A DNA stretch of 64,000 nt. Source: Diploptera punctata (Eukaryota; Arthropoda; Insecta; Blattodea; Blaberidae). The notes beneath the pieces are model-generated. The model was given only the letters and a program-made list of their open reading frames with translations, searched no databases and was not told where the DNA came from. A program made the translations under genes and the position numbers. Positions 31,101 through 41,884 of the stretch are shown here, one piece after another (positions within the stretch are counted from its first letter, which is position 1; each line of letters starts with the position of its first letter). The stretch covers positions 1-64,000 of the forward strand of contig JASPKZ010000424.1 in assembly GCA_030220185.1 (NCBI GenBank), written 5' to 3'.

Positions 31101-32030
31101 AATTAATGAGTCATTTTTTACATCTCTTACCTCATATTTTATGTTTCTTTAAACACGGGAACTAGTTTTCAAGAGAAAACATCTCTCTCATTTTCAACCA
31201 ACATTATGACTACTGGATTTTCGTTGAAATCTCCATCAATAGCATTGCCATTTGGTGTTGATTTGATGAACTTCGAGATGAGGTCACATTTGTCACGAAT
31301 CTCGAAATTCATGGATCTAAATTTGTTCTTCTGAATATATATCTTCTCCCAAATTGTGAATATTCTACAGGTTTTTCCAAATGTTTTAAAAGTTGGGCTT
31401 CTTTTTCAATTTTATTATTCTCCAATAAACTATGTGCTGTAATAGCTGATTTTTCAATATTACATTGGCACCGATAAATAAATTTAACCTTAGTAATCTA
31501 TTAATAACTAATAAGAAATTGAACACCCCAGATAGCAAAAAATCTGGAATTTATCAAATTAATTGTAAGGACTGCAATAAAGTATACATAGGAAAATCAA
31601 AAAGGAATATGGACACTCGCATTAAGAAACACTTTAGGAATATTAAAAATGGTGAAATTGAAAAATCAGCTACTGCAGCGCACAGTTTATTGGAGAATCA
31701 TAAAATTGAAAAAGAAGCCCAACTTTTAAAACATTTGGAAAAACCTTTAGAATTGACAATTTTGGAAAAGATATATATTCAGAAGAACAAATTTAGATCC
31801 ATGAATTTCGAGATACCCAATGAATGTGACCTCATCTCGAAGTTCATCAAATCAACACCAAATGGCAACACTATTGATGGAGGTTCCAATGAAAATCCGG
31901 TAGTCATAATGTCAGTTGAAAATGAGAGAGTAGTTCCCATGTTTAAAAAAATATGAGGTAAGATGTAAAAAATGACTCATTAATTTACGAATTAAGAACC
32001 TCATAATGTTATTTCCAATATTTAACTATG
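31101..32030. mobile_element. Penelope-like inverted pair with a nearly intact GIY-YIG arm
   Basis: AATGTCTAACTA flanks it at 31089-31100 and 32031-32042. The left arm is minus sense (TCTTACCTCATATTTTAT). The right arm is plus sense and ends TATGAGGTAAGATG, then AAGAACCTCATAATGTTATT. Both arms contain a degenerate ribozyme with core TTGAAAA, stem GAGAGA/TCTCTT and GTT. Confidence 0.85.
31487..31956 (+). CDS. GIY-YIG endonuclease domain of a Penelope-like element (partial)
   Basis: The open frame, without upstream reverse transcriptase, reads KKSGIYQINCKDCNKVYIGK, then SKRNMDTRIKKHF, KSATAAHSLLENH, LTILEKIYIQKN, MNFEIP and DLISKFIKSTPNG. It shows the GIYQI, YIGKSKR, H and late E/N landmarks of the Penelope GIY-YIG nuclease. 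The CxxC pair (C-KDC) between GIY and YIG is typical of the family. It is 5'-truncated by the inverted junction near 31465, so it is not functional alone. Confidence 0.8.
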
Positions 32031-32089
32031 AATGTCTAACTAGTTGCGATGACAGTTCTCCAGTTGTCTTTGTAAGAGCATTACAGTGG

Positions 32090-32270
32090 AGTAGATGGTC
32101 TTCAGTCATCACTAATTGACAAGGAAGGCAATACAGGAGCAGGGATCCAGAGTGAAATATTCAATTTCTACATCTCCTTAGGCAGACTGGAAACACATTA
32201 TGATGGAGAGATGGAAACAATCAACATGTCATTAAAACAACCCTTGATTCATATTTAATAAACAGGATCT
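32090..32270 (+). pseudogene. LINE RNase H fragment
   Basis: Reads DGLQSSLIDKEGNTGAGIQS, EIFNFYISLGRLETHYDGEM. The DG...GAG...Y......T.FDGE pattern is the first half of a LINE RNase H domain, with its D and E positions. It is truncated by other repeats. Confidence 0.6.
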
Positions 32271-32389
32271 TCTTGGTGATATACATGCATTACACAAAGT
32301 CAATAAAAACCCAAATCACCAATTTAAAAAGTTAAAAAAGTCAACGCATTTAAGTAGTGATGCTACTTTGTGTAATACAAGTTTATCAT

Positions 32390-33050
32390 AAGTAATGCCA
32401 TGAGTGATTTCCAAATTATTGAACAACTCACGGAGTGATAAGTGAATTTATCTAGACTATTTAACTCATGCCCCAAATGGGAGTCAATGACCAATCACGT
32501 TTCAATGATTTCTGTTTTACAACCAATCAGAGTCATGTTTCACGAATATTTATCAGTGTTATAATTACCATATTAAACAAAGCTCCTCCTTTTTAATATT
32601 CTGAACAGGTCTGACCGTTATTTTGCAGTGACTGAGCCTATAAGAAATACGGCTACCAGACTGTATATATAGTGCATACATGTCAACATTTGTAGCAATT
32701 GATTATATCACCAAAAAAAGAAACCACTGTTTGCACTTTCTTAAATGTATTTTTTTCCCAGGTAATAATCCAGAAAAATATAATTGTCATATTTACATCA
32801 TACGACATCACAAATGAATTAATATACAGTTTGATGTGTTTCATTTTTTCTCCACTAGAGAGCATTCTTACAATATTGCGTTCCTTTGGCAATAAATAGT
32901 ATGATCTGGTTGCAGTGATAAACAAAAGAAGCAGATGAAGCATACCAATCATTTCTCATTTGTTTTCAAACATCGCCATTTACATTAAATATATAAATAT
33001 TTTAAAATAACTATAGTTAAATAATGGTTTGTGAGTAAAGAGCTTAATTT
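32390..33050. repeat. Repeat family B, copy 2 (inverted)
   Basis: Reverse-oriented relative of 29171-30330. It includes AACTCATGCCCCAAATGGGA, GTGATAAACAAAAGAAGC and ATATATAAATATTTTAAAA. It shows the unoccupied TTAA site near 32460 that piggyBac used in copy 3. Confidence 0.75.
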
Positions 33051-33930
33051 TATTCGTTAAATAGTCCTAACAAATGCCACTCTTGATTTCCAAATTCTCT
33101 AGATAAATTGGAAATCACTCGTGGCATTACTTATGATAATTTGTAAATCACAAGTGGCATTTTTAGGACCATTTAATGAATAAAATTAAGCTGTTTACTC
33201 TCAAATCATTATTTAAATATAGTTATTTTAAAATATTTATATATTTAATGTAAATGGCAATGTTTGAAAACAAATGGGAAATGTTTGTTTCATTTGTTCA
33301 TCACTGCAACTAGATCATATTATTTATTGCCAAATAGGATCACAATATTGTAAGAATGCGCCTAGTGGAGAAAAAATGAAACACATCAAACTGTATATCA
33401 TAAACAACATTATAGGTTATTAATTTTTTTTTAGGATGCAACTCCGTAAAATCATTATTTAAAAATGCAATTATTGAACACACAATTATCAAATGTGTAG
33501 TTCGAAGGAGTCTGTTCATTATTTGCTATATTCAACGTATTTGTTCGAGAGTCAGTCACTGCAAAATTAATGTTCTGACCAGTTCAGAATATTAAAAAGG
33601 AGGAGCTTTCTTTAATATGCCCTCCATGGTATCTTTACCTTGTCATGGTGGAGTGGCTTGCGTGCTTAAATGATCCTGAGAGCTATGCCGGCGGTAGCAT
33701 TGCTGCCGATAGGGTTACCCATGCCGGACTGGTCGAAGGTGATAAGCCAGACAAAAAAAGTACCTTGGGCGAAAGAGTGACGATCTTTCACCATAAAAAT
33801 ACAACCGTCAAGAAATGCGGACATGGGTTCATCTGGGGTAAAATTTTTCGGAGGTCAAATAGTCCTCCATTCGGTTCTCCGGGCGGGGACTACTTCAGGG
33901 AACCCATGCCAAAGGCTCAAACATAGGGAC

Positions 33931-35010
33931 ATGTTCCTAGGAACATGGAATGTTAGGACTTTATACAATAGCGGGGCACTAGAGATATTAACGCGGGAAC
34001 TAGATAAATCGCCCTTGGATATAGTCGCTTTACAGGAAGTTAGGTGGCCAGGAGTAGGTAGTCAGGAATCAGGAAGCTTTGCATTATACTATGGGGGTGC
34101 AGAAAGACCTGCATTTGGAACGGGTTTTTTAGTCAGAAGGAGGATCCTATCCGCTATCCGAGATATTAAGTTTGTTAGTGATAGGATATCATACATAATT
34201 CTAAAGGGTAAACAACATGATTATATAATTGTAAATGTACATGCCCCCACAGAAGATAAAGATGACAAGATCAAGGATGAGTTCTATGAAGAATTAGAAT
34301 GCTTATTTGATAGCCTTTCACGATATCATATGAAAATTGTCTTAGGAGATTTTAATGCAAAAGTGGGGCAGGAAGATATATTCAAACCAACAATAGGCAA
34401 ATTCAGTCTTCATGAAGATAGTAACGACAACGGGGTTAGATTAGTCACATTTGCCACATCAAAGAATCTCATTGTTAAGAGCACAACATTTCAGCATAAG
34501 GATATTCATAAATACACCTGGACGTCTCCAGATGGAGAAACTCGGAACCAGATAGATCATGTATTAGTGGATAAACGCTGGCACAGTAGCATCATTGATG
34601 TTAGATCAGTTAGAGGGACAGGAGACTGCAATTCGGATCATCATCTGGTCAGAGTGAAAATCAGACAACGGCTATCGCTTATGAGAGGAACAAACGCTAC
34701 AGATGATTCTGTAAAATATGAATTAAAAAACTTGAAAAATGATGAAATGCAGCAAGAATACCAAATCAAAATTGCTAATAGATTTGAAGTACTGGAATCT
34801 TCAGATGAAACAATGTGGCAAACGAAGAAGAAAACTGATATAAATAAAGAATGGGAGGCTATAAGAGATACTATTAAATTGTCAGCATCAGAAAGCATTG
34901 GTTGTTTAAAAAAGAGGCAAAACAAGAAATGGTTTGATGAGGAATGTGCCAACATTGTAAAGGAAAGAAAGCTAGCAAAAATGAATGGTTACACGAGCCA
35001 AATGAGGTAA
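33931..35010 (+). pseudogene. RTE LINE endonuclease region
   Basis: The sequence from MFLGTWNVRTLYNSG carries the APE landmarks in order: LQEVRWPG, VNVHAPTEDK, LGDFNAKVG, the Asp-His pair NQIDHVLVDKRW and SDHHLVRVK. This enzyme nicks the target to prime reverse transcription. The frame is lost near 34980, continues one frame over (WLHEPNEVNLEQ at about 34985-35160) and returns at about 35165, consistent with two compensating one-base indels. Without them it would fuse to the reverse transcriptase as one protein. Confidence 0.9.
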
Positions 35011-35214
35011 ATTTAGAGCAATTGGGTAGTGTTAGACGGGAAACCACCAAGTTACTAAAGAGTAAAGAGAGGGAATATTTGAGAGAGAAGATTAATGATC
35101 TTGAAATGAATGCAAAAAATAGGAACATTAGAGAATTATATCAGGGAATTAGTATAGAGAAGAAAGGGTTTCATTCAGGCTAGAACAAACATAATTCGGA
35201 ATGAAAATGGGGAT

Positions 35215-36870
35215 ATGATGGCAGATTCCAGGAGTATATTAAATAGACGGAAAAGTTACTTTAATCAGCTATTAAATGTACATACAGAACAGGACATTGA
35301 GGAGGATAAGTTACAGACAGCAGAAATGCTAGTCGCAGAGCCAAGTGCATTAGAGGTTGAAATGGCAATTGAAAAATTGAAGATGTATAAAGCATCAGGT
35401 TCAAATGAGATCCCAGCAGAACTGATAAAATCAGGGGGAGAAAAATTGATGGACAAGATACGCTGGTTGCTTAGTATGATTTGGGAAAAAGAAGCTCTTC
35501 CAGATGAATGGAAGGAATCAATTATAGTACCAATTTATAAGAAAGGAGATAAAACTGATTGCAACAACTACCGGGGCATCTCATTACTTTCAACTTCGTA
35601 CAAAATTCTAACAAATATATTAGTAAGCAGACTTACTCCCTATATTGATGACATTCTAGGAGATCATCAATGTGCATTTAGAAGAAACAGGTCTACAACA
35701 GATCAGATTTTTAGTATAAGGCAGATTTTAGAAAAGAAATGGGAATATAATGGAACTGTACATCAACTATATGTAGACTTCAAAAAAGCATATGATTCAA
35801 TTAAGAGGGAGAAGTTATATAGTATCCTGCTGGAGTTCGGAATTCCTAAAAAGTTAGTTAGACTTATACGAATGTGTCTAAATGGCTCAAAGAGTAGGGT
35901 GCGTGTAGGCAAACAGTTTTCGGACACTTTTGAAATCCAGAATGGGTTGAAGCAAGGAGATGCATTATCTCCTCTACTATTTAATTCTGTACTAGAGCAT
36001 GCCATTAAATCTTTAGAGAATGAGGATGGCTTACAACTCAATGGTATTAATAAGCTGTTAGTTTATGCTGATGATGTAGTATTGTTGGCCGATAGCGAGG
36101 AGATACTAAAGGACAACACGCACACACTATTGAGTAACACTAAGAAATTGGGACTGGAAGTAAATATCAATAAAACTAAATACATGGTCACACGTAGAAA
36201 TTCATTATATAATGGAAATGGACAGCTAATTACGAATGAGGGAAATTTTGAGGAAGTGGCTGAATTCAAATACCTAGGAACAATAATCACAAATAGGAAT
36301 GAGATGCACAAAGAAATTAAACATAGGCTCAATTCTGGAAATGCATGCTATTATGCATTGCAGAGACTTTTGATGTCCCAACTCCTTTCAAAAAACGTTA
36401 AGCTGAAAATATATAAAACTATTATTCTACCAGTTATATTATATGGGTGCGAAACATGGACTCTTACTTTAAGGGAGGAAAGGAGATTACGAGTATTTGA
36501 GAATAAAGTTCTTAGGAAAATGTTTGGACCAAAGAGAGATGAACAGACAGGTGAATGGAGAAGACTTCATAACAATGAACTACATGGTCTTTATAGGAAG
36601 CCAGATATAATAAGAATAGTTAAGTCTCGTAGACTGCGATGGGCAGGACATGTTGCACGTATGGGGAATGAAAGACGTGCATGGAAACTTCTTGTAGGAA
36701 AGCCAGAAGGAAAACGCCCAGTTGGTAGACCAAGAATGAGGTGGGAGAACAACATTAACTATGATTTGAGGGAAGTAGATTATACAGGGAATGATTGGAA
36801 AGCATTGGCTCAGGATAGGGATGTATGGAGAGCTTATGTCCGTGCGGCCATGAACCTATGGGTTCGATAG
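35215..36870 (+). CDS. RTE LINE reverse transcriptase region
   Basis: An open frame of 551 codons. Reverse transcriptase blocks: NNYRGISLLSTSYKI, FRRNRSTTDQIF, LYVDFKKAYDSI (block A Asp), GLKQGDALSPLLFN (block B), YADDVVLLADS (block C catalytic pair) and KYLGTIIT. The C-terminus has LYGCETWTL, LRWAGHVARM and GRPRMRWENN. All catalytic residues are intact, but the protein lacks its endonuclease part because of the upstream frameshifts. The start at 35215 is only the first ATG, so the natural protein began upstream. Confidence 0.92.
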   Translation: MMADSRSILNRRKSYFNQLLNVHTEQDIEEDKLQTAEMLVAEPSALEVEMAIEKLKMYKASGSNEIPAELIKSGGEKLMDKIRWLLSMIWEKEALPDEWKESIIVPIYKKGDKTDCNNYRGISLLSTSYKILTNILVSRLTPYIDDILGDHQCAFRRNRSTTDQIFSIRQILEKKWEYNGTVHQLYVDFKKAYDSIKREKLYSILLEFGIPKKLVRLIRMCLNGSKSRVRVGKQFSDTFEIQNGLKQGDALSPLLFNSVLEHAIKSLENEDGLQLNGINKLLVYADDVVLLADSEEILKDNTHTLLSNTKKLGLEVNINKTKYMVTRRNSLYNGNGQLITNEGNFEEVAEFKYLGTIITNRNEMHKEIKHRLNSGNACYYALQRLLMSQLLSKNVKLKIYKTIILPVILYGCETWTLTLREERRLRVFENKVLRKMFGPKRDEQTGEWRRLHNNELHGLYRKPDIIRIVKSRRLRWAGHVARMGNERRAWKLLVGKPEGKRPVGRPRMRWENNINYDLREVDYTGNDWKALAQDRDVWRAYVRAAMNLWVR

Positions 36871-37480
36871 TGCCAGTGAGTAAGTGAGTAAGTTTCTTTA
36901 ATATGATAAACAGAAGTAGATAAATATCAAGGTGAAACACGACTATGATTGGTTGCAAAACAAAATTCATTGAAACGTGATTGGTCATTGACTTGCATTT
37001 GGGGCACTGGTTAACCTTTAAGCGCCCAAGTTTAAATGGCCAGGTAGCGGCAGGCTGCCCGGGTTTAAATGTCCACCTAGGTTTTAAACTCCTTGGCTTT
37101 TGACTATAACTTTGCTGATTTTATTAACTCATATTTTAAAATCTGTGGGGGTCACAAACATCAAACAACGTTTAAAGTGTTAAATATTATTGTAAAATCA
37201 GTGGTATTCACGGCAAAAACCCGTAGTGATATTTTATACCATAGAGATAATTTTTAAATTCACGATAGTTTCCAAATAACTTTAGGGACTTTAGAGTGTT
37301 GTGAATCAGGTTAGAAGTGAAAAACTATATACAGATTTAGGTATATTCTAACCCTCGTTCATTCTTTTGTTTATTATGTTGCATCCGGTCAGTTTTCCCC
37401 CTAAGCAGGAAAGTTTTGAGAAAAAAAACAGGTCACATTCCACTCACAGCCCTTATTCATTCACAGTTTTGTGACTCAGA

Positions 37481-37741
37481 GTGAAGTTTACGTTTTGTCT
37501 AGTACAAAATCACTACGGTCCGCTGAAATACAAGATATTCTCGGATTATGACATGACGAAATCGATATCAATGACAATCACAAGCTACAATCAACTGACA
37601 CTTATAGCTGTGAGACACCTGACTTTTGTCAGGTCTTGGGTTCGTGAAACTAGAATTGACAGCGAAGAAAACTGCACTCTTCCCCCTGACATGACAGAAT
37701 CAGAAATGTACCTTTTTCTTGGAGTAATTATTCTAATGTGA
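37481..37741 (+). pseudogene. piggyBac transposase N-proximal fragment
   Basis: The reading frame contains TESEMYLFLGVIILM, a match to the conserved FLGxxILMG box before the first catalytic Asp. It ends in a stop right where the box should continue. No catalytic Asp remains. Confidence 0.65.
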
Positions 37742-37805
37742 AATGACGTGTTGTGGGATAGTAAGACCTAAGAGAAAAGGGATGCTTAATAATCTAAAAA
37801 TAATA

Positions 37806-37955
37806 ATAATTCCATGGTGCGACAGGCCTAGAAGGCCCTTAGCCTACCATCCAGCTGCTGGCCTCACACTCACATGTGTCAACCACAAAGGTAGATGATT
37901 ATCGAGCCAGTGCATGGGTGACATGTGGTCAGCATGTCGAGTCCGCCAGCCGTTA
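37806..37955 (+). mobile_element. Truncated SINE, family D
   Basis: GACAGGCCTAGAAGGCCC, CAGCTGCTGGCCTCAC and GGTGACATGTGGTCAGCATG match the 5' half (plus sense) of copies at 49368 and 54362. It replaced the central part of the piggyBac gene. Confidence 0.75.
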
Positions 37956-38330
37956 TAGATTGTTTACTCAACCAAAAAAATTATTTTTTCATTTGTTAGA
38001 CTTGACCATTCTATACAGTTTTCTTCTCCTGACTTCATTGGGCCAAAACAACACATAGAGACTTCCGACTTAGACTTGTCACAGACTTTTTGGAACAGGC
38101 TGGTAGAACACCCTGTAGATGACTCCATGGTTGGTAGACCTAGTATATTGAGTACAGACATTTCGTGACTTGAAGTTAACTTTAGTCAACATTGATCGGT
38201 AGCTTTACAAAGACTAATTTGTCGTGTGTGTTCGGGAAGGAGGAATCAGAAAACGTGTGCAAGTGAAGTGTAAAAAGTATGATGTCGGTTTGTGAATTGG
38301 TGATTGTTTCGAGGCTTATCACACAAAAAC
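37956..38330 (+). pseudogene. piggyBac transposase C-terminal fragment
   Basis: Broken frames read FFHLLDLTILYSFLLLTS, HRDFRL, LICRVCSGRRNQKT and KYDVGLCIGDCFEAYHT. The last part is the cysteine-rich domain (C..C...C..C....C...C..H) that binds piggyBac ends. Several frameshifts and a stop are present. Confidence 0.75.
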
Positions 38331-38869
38331 AAACATTTAATAAACAAATGCTATCTTCACATCACGTTGCCAAGCATCTGATAACCCTGAAAAAAGGTAT
38401 GTTACAAAAGTAGTATTATCCAGTATAATTTCAAGCAACCAAACTGGTCTGCCTGCTCAGAACCCATACGCTGGGTCTGCGGGCATACTGGACGTACATT
38501 TTAAAACCCAGCATATGGGCTCCTGGGCATTTAAAGGTTAAATAGTCACCAAAAAGACCTATTTATTAAATACAATATTTGACCTCCAAGTCAGTAGATC
38601 ATATTTGACAGTTGATAAACATTTAATTTTTAATCATTATCTATTTTTAGTTTACACATTTCACTTTGTTTGTCTTCAGTCAATATTAAGTCTTGATAAT
38701 GGTATGGTCGCTACTGAAATGCTTTTGACTCTTTTAACTTTTTAAATTTGTGATTTGGGTTTTTATTGACTTTGTGTAATAAAACTCTTGAATCATTACA
38801 CTCATTCTCTAAAGCTGTAATATTGAGTGACTCCACAAGCATTATCATCACCATATCCCAACTGCAGCA

Positions 38870-39375
38870 GAGTAAGCAAAATTCAACAGTTCATTAAGAA
38901 TCTTAAAAAGCCAAAAAAAGACCTATGTTTCCAATGGATTCCATCTCACTATGGTATTGTAGGAAATGAAATAGCAGATTACCTAGCAAAAAAGTGAACA
39001 ATTAGACCAGTGTTGACCTATGGTAGTGAAGCATGGACACTAAAAAAGACAACATGAAAGCAGAATAACGGCTTGTGAAATGAGATTCATGCGTAGAATA
39101 GCGGGTTACACCAGATGGGATCGGAAAAGGAACACCGATATCTTAAAAGAATTGAAGACTATGCCAATTTTGGAATATATTAAACAGTACCAACTAAATT
39201 GAAAACACCATCTAGAAGAATGAGTTCAAATTGGATCCCCAAAGCTGTTTATAATTATATACCAAGAGGACGAAGATCACTGGGCTGTCCTATGAAACGC
39301 TGGAGGAAAAATTTTCTATAGGATCGTAACAGGCCTTTCCTAATACTAGGAAGGAAGAAGAAGAAGAAAAAGGAA
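38870..39375 (+). pseudogene. LINE fragments: RNase H piece and a LINE 3' end
   Basis: 38870-39000 encodes KIQQFIKNLKKPKKDLCF, QWIPSHYGIVGNEIADYLAK, the end of a LINE RNase H. From 39002 another LINE reads LTYGSEAWTL, EMRFMRRIAGYTRWD and ends GGATCGTAACAGGCC plus GAA repeats. That last 80 bp is shared with the retroposon at 21838 and the fragment at 57690. Confidence 0.65.
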
Positions 39376-39469
39376 CAAATATAAAACAAAGTAGCTCAAA
39401 CAAAATTTCATTTCACACATCAAAAACAGACATAAATTACAAATAAGAATCAAATGAATTGTGAATTCT

Positions 39470-39605
39470 TCTTACCTCATATATCTATGTTGTTTAAACA
39501 CAGCACTGTGGTATTGGAAAAACATATTTTCCATCCTCAGCTGTTTTCATGACTCAAAATAAAACCAGTTAATATTTGTAGGAAATAATACTATGAGGTT
39601 TCTTT
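39470..39605 (-). mobile_element. Penelope-like 3' fragment with ribozyme scaffold
   Basis: TCTTACCTCATATATCTATG at the left and AAATAATACTATGAGGTT at the right. It is mostly ribozyme plus terminus, with no coding remnant. Confidence 0.7.
39500..39544 (-). ncRNA. Hammerhead-like scaffold, core partly lost
   Basis: Minus order: ACAG (stem I), CTGAGGA, extra T, GGAAAA/TTTTCC (perfect 6-bp stem II), AATAC in place of GAAAC, CACA, GTG, CTGT (stem I). Both stems pair but GAAA is mutated and the cleavage base is G, so it should be inactive. Confidence 0.55.
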
Positions 39606-39790
39606 TAATTATTATAAGTTAGTTATTTTGACTCGTCTCATATTTTTTTGATATTCTGCAGACTATATAGACTAGTTAGAATGCATCAATAGTGTTGCAT
39701 AGATGCGATGAAACTATAGTCTGCAGAATATAAAAAAAATATGAGGCGAGTTAAAATAATTAACTCAATAATTAAAATAAAACTATCCTG
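39588..39790. mobile_element. Small Penelope-like foldback
   Basis: ACTATGAGGTTTC at the left, then ACTCGTCTCATATTTTT and its inverse AAAAATATGAGGCGAGT. The arms share ATATTCTGCAGACTATA. GAAACTATAGTCTGCAG in the right arm is the 3' half of the ribozyme. Confidence 0.7.
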
Positions 39791-40005
39791 GAAAGAACAA
39801 TTCACAAAAAAAAGTTGTAACAAAAAATGGAAAAGTTTGTTAAAAAATAATAATCAAATCCCTGACTACCCAAGAAGCAGTGGTGTTGCTATTTTTAGGA
39901 TGATACTGGACATGACTGTTTGGCAGCACACTTTCATAAAATTAATATTTTTGAATCTTCATCCTGCATACTATGTGAAGATCCAAACTTTACAAATATT
40001 AAAAA
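39777..40005 (+). pseudogene. LINE C-terminal fragment
   Basis: LSWKEQFTKKSCNKKWKSLL, IPDYPRSSGVAIFRM and a decayed CILCED knuckle. It resembles the tail after RNase H in the LINE at 47660-48443. Confidence 0.5.
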
Positions 40006-40112
40006 TGGTAAAACTGAAAATCAGCAATTGCAGCTCATAGTTTGTAGAGAATCACAAAATTATATTATTTTTGGTCTGGACATCTTACCTCAATATTAAT
40101 GTTGATTTGTTC

Positions 40113-40150
40113 TTGGACATGTTTCAAAACAATTCTGTTTTATCGTCAGC
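40113..40150 (-). ncRNA. Hammerhead-like motif, left arm
   Basis: CTGACGA, extra T, AAAAC/GTTTT stem II, GAAAC, AT, GTC on the minus strand. The core is complete, but stem I beyond one G-C pair is weak. Identical to the inverse copy at 41244-41280. Confidence 0.55.
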
Positions 40151-40269
40151 TTTCCCAGACTGGTGTTATTTATGTTGCATTATGTTGCACCACCTGGATG
40201 TCGATGCCAGCTCCATCCTGTGGTTGGCCAAAGAACCTCCAAACTAGGTCACCCTCCATCGGAATATCA

Positions 40270-41017
40270 AAATTCATAACTCTGTTTCTGTTCTTCTGAA
40301 TATAAATGTTTTCCCAAATAGTCAGCTCTTTTGTATTTTCTAACTGTTTTAATAATTTAGTGTCTGAATTTATATTATGTTTTTCAGACCAAACATGAGC
40401 AGCAACTGCAGATTTTTCAATTTCTCCATTTTTAATATTTCTTATGTGTTCTTTGGTTCTAATTTTTAGGTTTCTTTTTGTTTTCCCTATATATATCTTT
40501 CACAACCCATGCATTCAATTTGATATATTCCTGACTTTTTTTTTTATCAGTTTTTTCATTTTTGTTGGTTTTTATTAGTTTATTTAAACTGTAGTTATTT
40601 TTTGGTGCTAATTTAATATTAAACTTCTCAAATATATTTTGAAATTTATTATGTACCCAGGGGTGATATGTGAATTTCCTATATTTTTTTCATAGGTGGT
40701 TCTTCTTTTTCAAGATTACTTCTGTTTATCATTTTTTGTTTTTTATACTTTTCTATCCTTTTATGTACCATTTTTTCATCAAACCCATTTTCTCTTGCTA
40801 CTTTGATTATGTGTTTTTTCTCATGTTTGAAATCTTCTTCGTTTAAGGGTAAGTTTACCAATCTATGAGTTAAACTATTAAATTCTGCTAATTTATGTCC
40901 AATTGGATTGAACCCTGTTGATTTTATAAAATTTGAACCAAAGAACACATAAGAAATATTAAAAATGGAGAAATTGAAAAATCTGCAGTTGCTGCTCATG
41001 TTTGGTCTGAAAAACAT
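40270..41017 (-). pseudogene. Penelope-like reverse transcriptase end plus GIY-YIG
   Basis: Starts with the linker after the reverse transcriptase: GHKLAEFNSLTHRLVNLPLN, IIKVARENGFDEKM. The GIY-YIG part follows in other frames (YHPWVHNKF, APKNNYSL, KSGIYQIECMGC, IGKTKRNL, AHVWSEKHN, ELTIWENIYIQKN). A stop and frameshift near 40680 break it. This is the most complete Penelope protein stretch in the window. Confidence 0.75.
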
Positions 41018-41225
41018 AATATAAATTCAGACACTAAATTATTAAAACAGTTAGAAAATACAAAAGAGCTGACTATTTGGAAAAAAATTTATATTCAGAA
41101 GAACAGAAACAGAGTTATGAATTTTGATATTCCGATGGAGGGTGACCTTGTTTGGAGGTTCTTTGGCCAACCACAGGATGGAGCTGGCATCGACATCCAG
41201 GTGGTGCAACATAATGCAACATAAA
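40940..41225 (+). pseudogene. GIY-YIG endonuclease tail (right arm)
   Basis: EHIRNIKNGEIEKSAVAAHV, WSEKHNINSDTKLLKQ, ELTIWKKIYIQKN, MNFDIP and GDLVWRFFGQPQDGAG. Lacks the GIY and YIG motifs because the copy is truncated at the inverted junction. Confidence 0.7.
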
Positions 41226-41243
41226 TAAAACCAGTCTGGGAAA

Positions 41244-41280
41244 GCTGACGATAAAACAGAATTGTTTTGAAACATGTCCA
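41244..41280 (+). ncRNA. Hammerhead-like motif, right arm
   Basis: CTGACGA at 41245, extra T, stem II AAAAC/GTTTT with loop AGAATT, GAAAC at 41269, AT, GTC. The core is canonical. Stem I is supported by only one or two pairs, so folding is uncertain. Confidence 0.6.
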
Positions 41281-41514
41281 AGAACAAATCAACATTAATA
41301 TTGAGGTAAGATGTCCAGACCAAAAATAATATAATTAAAATAACCTCAAAATATAACTTCCTAAAATTAAATATTAATCACAAAATGTTTCTAAATTAAA
41401 TGAAACTTGTATTTTCCATGAAAAAGAATAATACTAAATTTGGGTGCCAAGTCTGAACTGGAAGGAGACAATATATAGTTGCTCATTTACATTCTATTGA
41501 TTAAAAGAAATGTT

Positions 41515-41884
41515 AAAAATGGAGAAATATAAAAATCTGCAATAGCTGCACATGCATGAATAGAAAAACACAGAATCGAAACAAGAGCCAAATCACTGAA
41601 ACAATTAGATAAATCTAAGGAACTCACAATTTGGGGGAAAAAAATGTACATCCACAAAAATAAAAAAAAACCATGAAAATTTTGAAATTCCTGGAGAAAA
41701 AAGTTTTATTTGCAAGTTCATCAGTCAGCCAACAGAGGGAGCGGAAATCAACCTCCAGGATTGACAACTGCAAATTCGGAAGTTGGTAGCCATTGACAAT
41801 GTCACACAAGTGTGAAAAAACTAGTCTGCAGGAAAAATAAAAACATGAGGCAAGTCTAAATCCCTAATTCATAAATAATTAAAT
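41515..41884 (+). mobile_element. Penelope-like GIY-YIG tail fragment, plus orientation
   Basis: Frames read NVKNGEI, IAAHA, ELTIWGKKMYIHKN, ICKFISQPTEGAEINLQ and end ACATGAGGCAAGTC. It is split from its terminus by the LINE at 41885. Confidence 0.65.

Larger units (their letters stand above)
33620..36892 (+). mobile_element. Full-length RTE-type LINE
   Basis: A 13-bp duplication TTTCTTTAATATG (33607-33619 and 36893-36905) encloses 3273 bp, the usual size for RTE elements. It has a short 5' UTR, an apurinic endonuclease, a reverse transcriptase, and a 3' end made of GAGTAAGT repeats instead of poly-A. Lost 3' copies of the same family lie at 43868, 52031, 52430 and 61365. It sits in a myosin intron, antisense to the gene. 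Confidence 0.93.
37015..38537 (+). mobile_element. piggyBac-like element, internally deleted
   Basis: Flanked by TTAA (37011-37014 and 38538-38541). Inverted ends CCTTTAARYGCCCA lie at both termini. It inserted into repeat B, whose copies at 30310, 32460 and 55930 keep the single TTAA. Full piggyBac elements are about 2.5 kb and this one is 1.5 kb. Confidence 0.88.
33055..38575. repeat. Repeat family B, copy 3, split by LINE and piggyBac
   Basis: The pieces 33055-33619, 36893-37014 and 38538-38575 join into one copy. The LINE is bracketed by TTTCTTTAATATG and piggyBac by TTAA. This is a clear nested insertion history. Confidence 0.8.
40055..41345. mobile_element. Large Penelope-like inverted pair
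   Basis: The left part is minus sense and includes the end of the reverse transcriptase region and the GIY-YIG domain. The right part is plus sense with GIY-YIG only. The arms share ATCTTACCTCAATATTAATG and its inverse. Both arms contain CTGACGA-T-AAAAC/GTTTT-GAAAC. The junction is near 40940-40960. Confidence 0.85.
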
